Below, one piece after another: positions 47,048 through 56,421 of a stretch of 64,000 bases of DNA. This DNA is from an uncultured Oscillospiraceae bacterium (GTDB lineage Bacteria > Bacillota > Clostridia > Oscillospirales > Oscillospiraceae), in the NCBI GenBank assembly GCA_947587485.1, contig CANPXZ010000002.1, positions 1-64,000 of the forward strand, read 5' to 3'. The stretch's first letter is position 1. Each line of letters starts with the position of its first letter. The position numbers and the translations under genes are program-made. Under the pieces are notes generated by a model. The model had not been told where the DNA came from. It did no database searches and worked only from the letters and a program-made list of their open reading frames with translations.

Positions 47048-47551
47048 ATGAAGGCGTCTACGAAACGGCTGACCCGGCTGGCCATCCTGACGGCCCTGGG
47101 CGTGGTGCTGCTGCTGTTGGGCTCCGTGCTGCCGGCGGGGCGGCTGGCGCTGGTGGCGCTGTCCAGCCTGCCGGTGTGCGTGGCGCTGATGATGTTCGGG
47201 CTGAAATGGTCTCTGGGCGTGTTCGCCGTCACGGCGGCCCTGGGCGCGCTGCTCTACCCGGGGGCGGCGGCCATCATGTACCTGGCCTTTTTCGGCTACT
47301 ATCCCATCGCCAAGAGCCTCTTTGAGCGCATCCACAGGGTAAGCGTCTGCTGGATATGCAAATACGCGCTATATACCTTTGCCTTCGTCATTTACTGGCT
47401 GCTGGCGAAGGCGCTGTTCACGTTCTCGGGCGGGGAGCTGTCCTGGTATCTGTTGTATCCTCTGGGCGCGGCGGTGTTTTTCCTGTATGACGTGGCATAT
47501 TCGTCCCTCATACGGTTCTACTTAGTGAAAATTGCGAGGTACTTTGAATGA
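47048..47551 (+). CDS. Hypothetical integral membrane protein
   Basis: 167 aa, several TM helices; tightly packed in operon. Confidence 0.7.
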   Translation: MKASTKRLTRLAILTALGVVLLLLGSVLPAGRLALVALSSLPVCVALMMFGLKWSLGVFAVTAALGALLYPGAAAIMYLAFFGYYPIAKSLFERIHRVSVCWICKYALYTFAFVIYWLLAKALFTFSGGELSWYLLYPLGAAVFFLYDVAYSSLIRFYLVKIARYFE

Positions 47552-48426
47552 TCAAGAGCATGACCGGCTACGGCGGCGCCAAGGGCGAGGTGAACGCCAT
47601 CGGCGTGACGGCGGAGCTGAAGAGCGTCAACAACCGCTATCTGGACGTGTCCGTGCGCCTGCCCAAGAGCTGCCTGTTCGCCGAGGAGGCGGTCCGCTCC
47701 GCCGTGGCGGGCGTCATCAGCCGGGGCAAGGTGGACGTCTTTCTCACGGTGGACACCAGCCAGGCGGAGGAAGCGGTCATCCGGGTCAATGAAAACCTGG
47801 CCGGGGCGTACTTAAAGGCCGTGCGGGACACGGCGGAGAGGTACGGCCTGGACGCCGACGTGAGCGCCCTGAGCCTGGTGCGGTTCCCCGAGGTGCTGAG
47901 TACGGAAAAGACCGACACGGATCGGGACGCGCTCTCCGGGGCGATCTTGCAGGTCCTTTCCCAGGCGCTGGAGGGTTTCGACGCCATGCGCGCCCGGGAA
48001 GGGCGTAAACTGGAGGAGGACATTTCCGGGAAGCTGGACACGCTGGAGGCCATGGTGGCCGCGGTGGAGAAGCGCTCGCCGGAGACGGTGGCGGAGTACA
48101 GGGAAAAGCTCCTGGGCCGCATGCGGGACGTGCTGGCGGACACCTCCATCGAGGAGGGACGCATCCTCCAGGAGGCGGCGATCTACGCCGACAAGGTGGC
48201 GGTGGACGAGGAGATGGTCCGGCTGAAAAGCCACATCGCCCAGTTCCGGCACCTGCTGGCGGAGGGCTCTCCCGTCGGGCGGAAGCTGGACTTCCTCACC
48301 CAGGAGATGAACCGGGAGGCCAACACCACCGGCTCCAAGTGCGCCGACAGCGCCATCGCCAAGACGGTCATCGACATGAAGGCGGAGCTGGAGAAGATTC
48401 GCGAGCAGATCCAGAACATCGAGTGA
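47548..48426 (+). CDS. yicC: YicC family protein (endoribonuclease YicC-like)
   Basis: MIKSMTGYGGAKGE; LDFLTQEMNREANTTGSKCADSAIAKTVIDMKAELEKIREQIQNIE. Confidence 0.93.
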   Translation: MIKSMTGYGGAKGEVNAIGVTAELKSVNNRYLDVSVRLPKSCLFAEEAVRSAVAGVISRGKVDVFLTVDTSQAEEAVIRVNENLAGAYLKAVRDTAERYGLDADVSALSLVRFPEVLSTEKTDTDRDALSGAILQVLSQALEGFDAMRAREGRKLEEDISGKLDTLEAMVAAVEKRSPETVAEYREKLLGRMRDVLADTSIEEGRILQEAAIYADKVAVDEEMVRLKSHIAQFRHLLAEGSPVGRKLDFLTQEMNREANTTGSKCADSAIAKTVIDMKAELEKIREQIQNIE

Positions 48427-48436
48427 GGTACTGCCC

Positions 48437-48694
48437 GTGAAGCTGATCAGCATCGGATTTGGAAGCTACGTATCCCTGGAGCGGATCGTGGCGGCGGTGG
48501 ACCCGGGGTCAAACCCCATCAAGAGGACCGTGTCCCAGGCCCGGGAGGACGGAAAGCTCATCGACGCCACCTATGGCCGCAAGACGGAGACGGTGCTCGT
48601 CATGGACAGCGGCCATGTGATACTTTGCCCGCTGGCGCCGGAGGCGCTGGCGGAACGGGCGGCGCAGAGGGAGGCGGCGGGACATGAAAGCTGA
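48437..48694 (+). CDS. remA: Extracellular matrix regulator RemA (DUF370)
   Basis: LISIGFGSYVSLERIVAAVDPGSNPIKRTVSQAREDGKLIDATYGRKTETVLVMDSGHVIL. Confidence 0.92.
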   Translation: MKLISIGFGSYVSLERIVAAVDPGSNPIKRTVSQAREDGKLIDATYGRKTETVLVMDSGHVILCPLAPEALAERAAQREAAGHES

Positions 48695-49298
48695 CAGAGG
48701 ACTTTTGATCGTGCTCTCCGGCCCCTCCGGGGCGGGCAAGAGCACGGTGATCGCCGGGCTCATGGGCCGGCGGGACGACGTGCGCTTTTCCGTCTCCGCC
48801 ACCACCCGGGCCCCGAGGCCGGGCGAGGTGGACGGCGTGGATTACTTTTTCCGCACCCACGAGGAATTTGCCCGGATGATCGAGGCCGACGCCTTTCTGG
48901 AGCACGCGGAATATGTGGGCAACCATTACGGCACGCCCGCAGCCCCGGTGGAGGAGAGCCTGAACGCCGGATATCACGTGCTGCTGGACATCGAGGTCCA
49001 GGGCGCGGAGCAGGTGCTGGCCCGCAGGCCGGACGCGGTGAGCGTGTTTCTGTGCCCGCCCAGTATGGCGGAGCTGGAGCGCCGCCTTCGGGGCCGGGGC
49101 ACCGACTCGGAGGAAAAGATACGAGGCCGTATGGCCACCGCCCGCCGGGAGTATGGCCGGGCGAAGGATTACGCCTACATCGTCGTCAACGACGACGCGG
49201 ATACAGCCTCGGCGGAGCTGGATGCCATCATCACGGCGGAGCTTTGCCGGAGCGAAAAAAGACTGAAAACCATTCTTGAAGGAGATCGACCGATATGA
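48684..49298 (+). CDS. gmk: Guanylate kinase
   Basis: LLIVLSGPSGAGKSTVIAGLM, TTRAPRPGEVDGVDYFF. Confidence 0.95.
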   Translation: MKADRGLLIVLSGPSGAGKSTVIAGLMGRRDDVRFSVSATTRAPRPGEVDGVDYFFRTHEEFARMIEADAFLEHAEYVGNHYGTPAAPVEESLNAGYHVLLDIEVQGAEQVLARRPDAVSVFLCPPSMAELERRLRGRGTDSEEKIRGRMATARREYGRAKDYAYIVVNDDADTASAELDAIITAELCRSEKRLKTILEGDRPI

Positions 49299-49498
49299 TG
49301 CTTTATCCCCCCGTAGCCGACCTGGTGGAGAAGGTCGGCAGCCGTTACGCGCTCATCAACCTGGTGGCCAAGCGGGCCCGCAGCATTTCCCAGGAGGCGG
49401 AGAACCTGGGCGTGCCCCTGACGAAAAAGCCGGTGTCCGCCGCCATCGACGAGGTCTACACCGGCAAGCTCACCGCCAACAACGACGGGGAAGAATAG
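49295..49498 (+). CDS. rpoZ: DNA-directed RNA polymerase subunit omega
   Basis: VGSRYALINLVAKRARSISQ; follows gmk. Confidence 0.92.
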   Translation: MMLYPPVADLVEKVGSRYALINLVAKRARSISQEAENLGVPLTKKPVSAAIDEVYTGKLTANNDGEE

Positions 49499-49513
49499 CG
49501 CCCCCGCCGCCGG

Positions 49514-51967
49514 ATGACCACATACGCCACAGCGCGGATAGCGGTGGCCGGGGTCACCTACTGGGTGGACCGGCCCTATACGTACGCGGTGCCGGAGAAG
49601 CTGTCGCGCTTTGTCCGGCCCGGCGTGCGCGTCGCGGTGCCCTTTGGCGGCAGCCGTCCCCGGGAGGGGATCGTGCTGGCCATGGGCGGAGAGACGGACA
49701 AGCGGCTCAAGAGCATCCTGGAGGTGCTGGATGAGGAGCCGCTTTTGTCTGAGACCCAGCTGAAGCTGGCGCTGTGGATGCGGGAGCGGTTTTTCTGCAC
49801 GGTGATGGACGCGGTCCGGGCCATGCTCCCGGCGGGGCTGTGGTACAGCGTATGGCCGGTATACCGGCTGGCGGACGGCGTGGATCGGGACAGCGCCTAC
49901 GAGGCGACCGGGCCCGACAAGGCCCAGAAGCTGGTGCTGGACGCGGTGACGGGCCACGGAGGCCGGTGTGAGCTGGCGGACGTGGAGGCCGTGTTCGGCC
50001 GGAAGAACCCGGGTCCCGCCCTGGCGGCGCTGGTGAAAAAGGGCGTTTTGCAGACCGAGGCCGGCGCTGCCCGCCGGGCGGGGGACAAGACCATCCTCCG
50101 GGCCAGCCTTGCCGTCAGCCCGGAAAAGGCCATGGAGCAGGCGGCCAGGAACAGCCGGGCTGTCCGGCAGTCCGCAGTGCTGCGGGTGCTGGCGGAGCTG
50201 GGCCAGGCGAGCGTGGCGGACCTGTGCTATTTCACCGGCGCGGGCCGGGAGACGGTGAAGCGCCTGGAGGAGAAGGGCCTTCTGACCCTGTCCCGCGAGA
50301 CGGTGTACCGCCGGCCCGACTATGACGCGGGCCAGGCCAGCCCCCTTCCCGTGCTGAACCGGGACCAGCAGGCCGCTTTTGACGGCATCCTGGCCCTGGC
50401 CGACGGGAAAACGCCTCAGGCCGCGCTGCTGTTCGGCGTCACGGGCAGCGGCAAGACCGCCATCTATCTCCATCTCATCCAGGCTATGCTGGACCGGGGC
50501 AAAAGCGCCATATTTTTGGTGCCGGAGATCGCTTTGACGCCCCAGATGCTCCAGACCTTTTCCGCCCATTTCGGGGACAGCATCGCCGTGCTCCACTCTT
50601 CCCTCTCCATAGGGGAGCGCTATGACGAGTGGAAGCGCATCCGCGCGGGGGACGCCCGGGTGGTGATCGGCACCAGAAGCGCCATTTTTGCGCCGGCGTC
50701 AAACCTGGGCGCGGTGATCATCGACGAGGAACAGGAGGACACCTATAAGTCCGAGACCAGCCCCCGGTATCACGCCCGGGACGTGGCCAAGTTCCTGTGT
50801 GCCCGGCACAACGCCCTGTTGCTGCTGGGCAGCGCCACGCCGGACGTGTGCTCCCGGTACTATGCCGAGACGGGCCGCTATCGGCTCTTCACCCTCTCGG
50901 AGCGGTACAATGCCATGCGGCTGCCCCAGGTGCGTATCGCGGACATGAAGCGGGAGCTGAAAGCCGGCAACGGCACCAGCATCTCCTCGGTGCTGCGGCG
51001 GGAGCTGGAGGAAAACCTGGACCGGGGCGAACAGTCCATATTGTTCATCAACCGCCGGGGGGCCAGCAAGCTGGTGACATGCGGGGAGTGCGGGTATACT
51101 TATAAGTGCCCCAACTGCTCCGCGCCGCTGACCTATCACAGCGTGGGCAACCGGCTCATGTGCCACTACTGCGGCCATGTCCAACGGGTGGACGCCGCCT
51201 GTCCCGCCTGCGGGGGAAAGCTCAGCTATGTGGGCGCCGGCACCCAAAAGGTGGTGGAGGAGCTCAAGGAGCTGTTCCCGGACACGCCCATATTGCGCAT
51301 GGACACGGACGCCGTAGCCCCCGTGGGCAGCCACCGGGCGTTATTCGAGCAGTTCCGAGTCCAACGCATCCCCATCCTGGTGGGGACCCAGATGGTCACC
51401 AAGGGACTGAATTTTGAAAACGTCACGCTGGTGGGCGTGCTGAACGCGGACCAGAGCCTTTATAACAGCGAGTACCGGGCGGGGGAGCGGACGTTCTCCC
51501 TCATCACCCAGGTCATCGGCCGCAGCGGCCGGTTCGAAAAGCCGGGCCGGGCCGTGATCCAGACCTTCACGCCGGAGAACCAGATCATTTTGCAGGCCGC
51601 CCGGCAGGATTACGAGAGCTTTTACCGGGGCGAGATCGGTCTGCGGCAGATCATCGGCTCGCCGCCATTCGCGGACCTGTTCGTGCTGACGGCCACCGGC
51701 CCGGACGAGACGGCGGTGCTGCAGTGCTGCCGGGACCTGCGGCAAGGACTGGCCCGGGACATGCGGGACATCCCCGGCGCGAAGGTCATCGGCCCCGCGC
51801 CGCTGCCCATCGCAAAGGTGAACAATTCCTGGCGCTACCGGGTGACGGTGAGCTGCCCCGAGTCCCGGGCGGTCCGGGCGGCGGTGGACCGGGCGCTGAT
51901 CGCCTGCAACGACGCCAAGAGATACAAGGGCGTGTCCGTTTACGCGGACTTCGACCCGCTGAACTGA
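49514..51967 (+). CDS. priA: Primosomal protein N' (replication restart helicase)
   Basis: LLFGVTGSGKTAIYLHLI, IDEEQEDTYKS, zinc motifs CGECGYTYKCPNCSAPLTYH / CHYCGHVQRVDAACPAC. Confidence 0.95.
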   Translation: MTTYATARIAVAGVTYWVDRPYTYAVPEKLSRFVRPGVRVAVPFGGSRPREGIVLAMGGETDKRLKSILEVLDEEPLLSETQLKLALWMRERFFCTVMDAVRAMLPAGLWYSVWPVYRLADGVDRDSAYEATGPDKAQKLVLDAVTGHGGRCELADVEAVFGRKNPGPALAALVKKGVLQTEAGAARRAGDKTILRASLAVSPEKAMEQAARNSRAVRQSAVLRVLAELGQASVADLCYFTGAGRETVKRLEEKGLLTLSRETVYRRPDYDAGQASPLPVLNRDQQAAFDGILALADGKTPQAALLFGVTGSGKTAIYLHLIQAMLDRGKSAIFLVPEIALTPQMLQTFSAHFGDSIAVLHSSLSIGERYDEWKRIRAGDARVVIGTRSAIFAPASNLGAVIIDEEQEDTYKSETSPRYHARDVAKFLCARHNALLLLGSATPDVCSRYYAETGRYRLFTLSERYNAMRLPQVRIADMKRELKAGNGTSISSVLRRELEENLDRGEQSILFINRRGASKLVTCGECGYTYKCPNCSAPLTYHSVGNRLMCHYCGHVQRVDAACPACGGKLSYVGAGTQKVVEELKELFPDTPILRMDTDAVAPVGSHRALFEQFRVQRIPILVGTQMVTKGLNFENVTLVGVLNADQSLYNSEYRAGERTFSLITQVIGRSGRFEKPGRAVIQTFTPENQIILQAARQDYESFYRGEIGLRQIIGSPPFADLFVLTATGPDETAVLQCCRDLRQGLARDMRDIPGAKVIGPAPLPIAKVNNSWRYRVTVSCPESRAVRAAVDRALIACNDAKRYKGVSVYADFDPLN

Positions 51968-51984
51968 CAAGGAGAGAGGAACAT

Positions 51985-52506
51985 ATGGCCCTTCGGAACA
52001 TTTTGAAAGAGGGGGACGAGACCCTGTCCAGGCGCTGCCGTCCCGTGACGGACTTCAACAAGCGCCTGCACGAGCTGCTGGACGACATGGCGGAGACCAT
52101 GCTCAGCGCCAACGGCGTTGGCTTGGCCGCGCCCCAGGTGGGGGTCCTCCGCCGGGCGGTGGTGGTGCTGGAGACCAATACGCCCGAGGGCGAGGAGTGT
52201 GTGATCGAGCTGGTCAACCCGGAGATCGTGGAGTCCAGCGGCGAGCAGACCGAGCCGGAGGGGTGCCTGTCCGTGCCGGGAGCCTATGGCATGGTGACCA
52301 GGCCGGACCACGTGAAGGTCCGGGCCCAGGACCGGAACGGCGAGTGGTTCGAGCTGGAGGGCGTGGGTCTCACGGCCCGGGCCTTCTGCCACGAGATCGA
52401 CCATCTGGACGGACATATGTTCACGGAGCTGTGCGACCATATCCTCTCGGAGGAGGAGCTGGAAGCCTATTACGCCGAGCAGCGGCAGCAAGAGGGGACC
52501 GAATGA
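51985..52506 (+). CDS. def: Peptide deformylase
   Basis: GVGLAAPQVG, EGCLSVPG, CHEIDHLDG (HExxH). Confidence 0.96.
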   Translation: MALRNILKEGDETLSRRCRPVTDFNKRLHELLDDMAETMLSANGVGLAAPQVGVLRRAVVVLETNTPEGEECVIELVNPEIVESSGEQTEPEGCLSVPGAYGMVTRPDHVKVRAQDRNGEWFELEGVGLTARAFCHEIDHLDGHMFTELCDHILSEEELEAYYAEQRQQEGTE

Positions 52507-53417
52507 GGATCGTTTTCATGGGAACGCCGGATTTCGCGGCCTGTTCCCTGCAAAAGCTCATAGACGAGGGCTTCGACGTGGCCGGCGTGTTCTGCCAGCC
52601 GGACCGGCCCCGGGACCGAGGCCACAAGCTGGTGCCATGCCCGGTGAAGCAGACGGCCCTGGACGCGGGATTGCCCGTGTATCAGCCGGAAAAGCTCCGG
52701 GACGGCGCGGCGCTGGCGATCCTGAAGGACCTGGCCCCGGACCTGATCGCGGTGGTGGCCTACGGCAAGCTGATCCCGGACGACATCCTGGCCTTGCCCA
52801 AATACGGCTGCGTCAACGTCCACGGCTCGCTGCTGCCCAAATACCGGGGCAGCGCCCCCATCCAGCGGGCGGTGCTGAGCGGCGATACCGTTACCGGCGT
52901 GACCACCATGTACCTGTCCTCCGGCATGGACGAGGGGGACATGATCTATACCGCCGAGACGCCTATCGGCGAGACGGAGACAAGCGGGGAGATCTTCGAC
53001 CGGCTGGCCCCCATGGGGGCGGAGCTTTTGGTGAAGACCATTCGGGACATCGAATCCGGTACGGCCCCCAGGACACCCCAGGACGGGAGCCTCGCCACCT
53101 ACGCGCCGCCGCTGAGCCGGGAGGAGTCGCCCATCGACTGGACGATGCCGGCCCGGATGGTCTGCAAGCACATCTACGGCATGCAGCCCTGGCCCTGTGC
53201 CACGGCGGAGCTGAAGGGCACGTCCTTCAAGGTGTTCCGGGCCCAGGCCGCCGGGAACACGGCCAAAGCCCCCGGTACGGTGCTGGCCGCCGGGAAGAGC
53301 GGCATCCAGGTAGCCTGCGGCGACGGCGAGAGCGTTCTCATCACCGAGTTGCAGGCCGCCGGCGGCAAGCGTATGGCGGCGGGGGCGTATCTGCTGGGCC
53401 ACCCCATGGAGGTCTGA
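52503..53417 (+). CDS. fmt: Methionyl-tRNA formyltransferase
   Basis: MRIVFMGTPDFAACSLQKLI, NVHGSLLPKYRGSAPIQRAVLSGDTVTGVTTM. Confidence 0.96.
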   Translation: MRIVFMGTPDFAACSLQKLIDEGFDVAGVFCQPDRPRDRGHKLVPCPVKQTALDAGLPVYQPEKLRDGAALAILKDLAPDLIAVVAYGKLIPDDILALPKYGCVNVHGSLLPKYRGSAPIQRAVLSGDTVTGVTTMYLSSGMDEGDMIYTAETPIGETETSGEIFDRLAPMGAELLVKTIRDIESGTAPRTPQDGSLATYAPPLSREESPIDWTMPARMVCKHIYGMQPWPCATAELKGTSFKVFRAQAAGNTAKAPGTVLAAGKSGIQVACGDGESVLITELQAAGGKRMAAGAYLLGHPMEV

Positions 53418-53419
53418 CC

Positions 53420-54667
53420 ATGCCGAGACAGGCGGCGCTGGAGGCGCTGGAGCGCTTCCGCCGGGACAGTGCCTGGAGCCGGCAGGTGATGGAGAGCGTT
53501 TCCGCCAAGCGTGGGCTGGACGGGCGGAACGCCGCCCTGGCCGCGCGGATGTTCTACGGGGTGCTGCAAAACCTGGCTCTGTGCGACCACTATATCGACG
53601 CCTATACGAGAGGCAGGCTGGAGCCAAAGGTCCGGGACATCCTGCGGCTGGGGGTCTATCAGTTGCTGTTCATGGACAGGATACCGCCCAGCGCGGCGGT
53701 GGACGAGGCGGTGCGCGCCTGTCGGAAGCTGGGCTATGCCCGGGCGTCGGGCCTGGTGAACGCGGTGCTGCGCCGCGTCGACCGGGAGAGGGACGCTCTG
53801 CCGCCCATACCGGGAGAGGGCACGGCCCAGTATCTGGCCGTTCGCTACAGCCACCCTCTGTGGCTGGCGGAGGAACTCATAAGCCTCCGGGGCTATGAGG
53901 GCGCGGAGGCGGTGCTGAGGTCGGACAACGCGGAGCCGCCGGTGTACGTGCAGGTGAATACCTGCCGGACCACGGAGGAGGAGCTTGCAAAGCTCCTGCC
54001 CCTTCGCCGTACAGAGGCGGGGCTGGTCCTGGACCGGGCCGGGGATATCGCCGGGACAGAGGCGTTCCAAAAGGGCCTTTTCTACGTGCAGGACCCGGCG
54101 GCCCACGGCGCGGTGGAGGCGGCGGAGCTTATGCCCGGGATGCGGGTGCTGGACGCCTGCGCCGCCCCCGGGGGCAAGAGCTTTGGCGCGGCCATCGCCA
54201 TGGGGAACGAGGGCTCGGTGACGGCCCGGGACATCCTCTCCAAAAAACTGGCCCTGGTGGCCCGGGGCGCGGAGCGGATGGGCCTTTCCTGTATCTCCTG
54301 TGTGCCGGGAGACGCCCGGGACATCGAGGTTGGGGACTATGACGCGGTGTTCGCGGACGTGCCATGCAGCGGCCTTGGGGTCATACGGAAAAAGCCGGAT
54401 ATCCGCTACCGGCCCAGACAGGAGCTGGAGGGGCTGCCGGAGCTGCAGGGGGAACTTCTGGAGGCCGTTGCCAGGGCGGTGAGGCCCGGCGGTCGGCTCA
54501 TCTACTCCACCTGTACCTGGCGCAAGGCGGAGAACGAGGGCGTTACGGAGGCGTTCCTCCGGTCTCATCCGGAATTCGGGAAGGTCACGGAAAGGACCTT
54601 TTGGCCGGACACGGACGGAACGGACGGATTTTATATATGTCGGATGGATCGGGCAAAAAAGATATAA
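53420..54667 (+). CDS. rsmB: 16S rRNA (cytosine-967-C5)-methyltransferase
   Basis: NusB-like N-domain; DACAAPGGKSF, ADVPCSGLGVIRKKPDIR. Confidence 0.94.
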   Translation: MPRQAALEALERFRRDSAWSRQVMESVSAKRGLDGRNAALAARMFYGVLQNLALCDHYIDAYTRGRLEPKVRDILRLGVYQLLFMDRIPPSAAVDEAVRACRKLGYARASGLVNAVLRRVDRERDALPPIPGEGTAQYLAVRYSHPLWLAEELISLRGYEGAEAVLRSDNAEPPVYVQVNTCRTTEEELAKLLPLRRTEAGLVLDRAGDIAGTEAFQKGLFYVQDPAAHGAVEAAELMPGMRVLDACAAPGGKSFGAAIAMGNEGSVTARDILSKKLALVARGAERMGLSCISCVPGDARDIEVGDYDAVFADVPCSGLGVIRKKPDIRYRPRQELEGLPELQGELLEAVARAVRPGGRLIYSTCTWRKAENEGVTEAFLRSHPEFGKVTERTFWPDTDGTDGFYICRMDRAKKI

Positions 54668-55683
54668 AGTCCATGCTTCCCGCGGAGATCGCGGCGGACT
54701 TCAAGGCTCTGGGCCTGCCCGGCTACCGGGCGGGACAGGTGTTCCGCTGGCTGGGCAGGGGGGTGACCTCTTTCCAGGAGATGAGCGACCTTCCCAAGGC
54801 GCTGCGGCAAAAGCTGGAGGAGATGTACGTGCTCCCAAGCCTTCGGATGCTCCGGCGGCAGACGTCCCAGGCGGACGGGACGGAGAAATTTCTCTGGGAG
54901 CTGCCGGACGGGGAGAGCGTGGAGACGGTGCTCATGCGCTATAAGCATGGCAACTCCGTTTGCATCTCATCCCAGGTGGGGTGCCGGATGGGGTGCGTCT
55001 TCTGCGCCAGCACCATCGGCGGCAAGGTCCGGGACCTGACGGCCTCGGAGATGCTGGACGAGGTGCTCCGCACCGGCGTCGCGGCGGATGCGGAGATCTC
55101 CAACATCGTGCTCATGGGCATTGGGGAGCCGCTGGATAATTTTGACAATGTGATGCGCTTTCTCACGCTGGTGAACGAGCCCGAGGGGGCCGACATCGGC
55201 ATGCGCCACATATCCCTGTCCACCTGCGGTTTGGTGGAAGCGATTGACAAACTGGCCGGTCTTCATTTACAATTGACACTGTCCGTGTCGCTGCACGCGC
55301 CGGACGACGAGACACGTTCCCGGCTCATGCCGGTGAACGCGGTCTACGGCGTGGACCGGCTGTATGCCGCCTGCGAGCGGTATTTTCAGACCACCGGCCG
55401 GCGCATCTCCTTTGAGTACGCCATGGTCCGGGGCGTGAACGACACGCCCTATCACGCGCGGCTTCTTGCCAAGCGGCTCAAGGGCGCCGGGAGCCACGTG
55501 AATCTGATACGGCTCAACTACGTCCCGGAACGGGGACTGGAGCCTTCCAGTGAGGAGACGGTCCGCGCGTTTGCGCAGGAGCTGGCCGACGGAGGCGTCA
55601 CAGTCACGGTCCGGCGGCGGCTTGGGAGCGACATCGACGCGGCCTGCGGCCAGCTTCGCCGGGGCCGGATGAGGGGATCATGA
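54637..55683 (+). CDS. rlmN: 23S rRNA (adenine-2503-C2)-methyltransferase (radical SAM)
   Basis: GCRMGCVFCAST CX3CX2C motif, MGIGEPLDNFDNVMRFL; start overlaps rsmB. Confidence 0.94.
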   Translation: MSDGSGKKDIKSMLPAEIAADFKALGLPGYRAGQVFRWLGRGVTSFQEMSDLPKALRQKLEEMYVLPSLRMLRRQTSQADGTEKFLWELPDGESVETVLMRYKHGNSVCISSQVGCRMGCVFCASTIGGKVRDLTASEMLDEVLRTGVAADAEISNIVLMGIGEPLDNFDNVMRFLTLVNEPEGADIGMRHISLSTCGLVEAIDKLAGLHLQLTLSVSLHAPDDETRSRLMPVNAVYGVDRLYAACERYFQTTGRRISFEYAMVRGVNDTPYHARLLAKRLKGAGSHVNLIRLNYVPERGLEPSSEETVRAFAQELADGGVTVTVRRRLGSDIDAACGQLRRGRMRGS

Positions 55684-56420
55684 ATTTCTATGGACTGAGC
55701 GACAAAGGCCGCTATCGGGCCGAGAATCAGGATTCTTTTGACATGGGCGCCGTCCGGGACGGGGTCCTGGCCGTGGTGTGCGACGGCATGGGCGGCGAGG
55801 TCCACGGTCTGCTGGCCAGCGACCTGGCGGCGGGGCGGTTTTTCGCCTTTGCCCGGGCCGCCCTGGAGGCATCGGACGGGGAGGACTCCGGCGACATCCT
55901 GTGCCAGGCCGTGGACGCGGCCAACCGGAAGGTATACCGTCTGGCAATGCAGGCGGAAGAATATGACGGCATGGGCACCACGCTGGTGGGGGGATACTGC
56001 CAGGGGGACACCGCGTTTTTCGTCAATGTGGGCGACAGCCGGGCCTACCGCATCGCCAAGGACGGCATCGTGCAGATCACCAAGGACCACTCGGTGGTCC
56101 AGGAGATGATCGACCGGGGCGAGATCACCCGGGCCCAGAGCCGGCACCATCCCAGCCGGAAGTATATCACCCGGGCCGTCGGAAGCGACCGGTTCGTGAA
56201 AAGCGACGTGTTTTCAGTGCCCATCCGGGAGGGGGACCGGTTCCTCCTGTGCTCGGACGGGCTGACAAAAGCGCTGGAGGATGCAGAGCTCCACCGCGTG
56301 CTCCTGGCGGAGGACGACGCCGAGTCGGCCTGCCAGGTGCTGATCCGGGAGGCCATCGAGAATGACGCCCGTGACAATGTGACTGCAATCGTGATCTATC
56401 CGAAGAAAGGCGGCGCCTAA
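55680..56420 (+). CDS. prpC: PP2C-family Ser/Thr phosphatase (PrpC/Stp)
   Basis: RYRAENQDSF, VVCDGMGGEVHG, NVGDSRAYRI, LLCSDGLT. Confidence 0.93.
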   Translation: MNFYGLSDKGRYRAENQDSFDMGAVRDGVLAVVCDGMGGEVHGLLASDLAAGRFFAFARAALEASDGEDSGDILCQAVDAANRKVYRLAMQAEEYDGMGTTLVGGYCQGDTAFFVNVGDSRAYRIAKDGIVQITKDHSVVQEMIDRGEITRAQSRHHPSRKYITRAVGSDRFVKSDVFSVPIREGDRFLLCSDGLTKALEDAELHRVLLAEDDAESACQVLIREAIENDARDNVTAIVIYPKKGGA

Positions 56421-56421
56421 C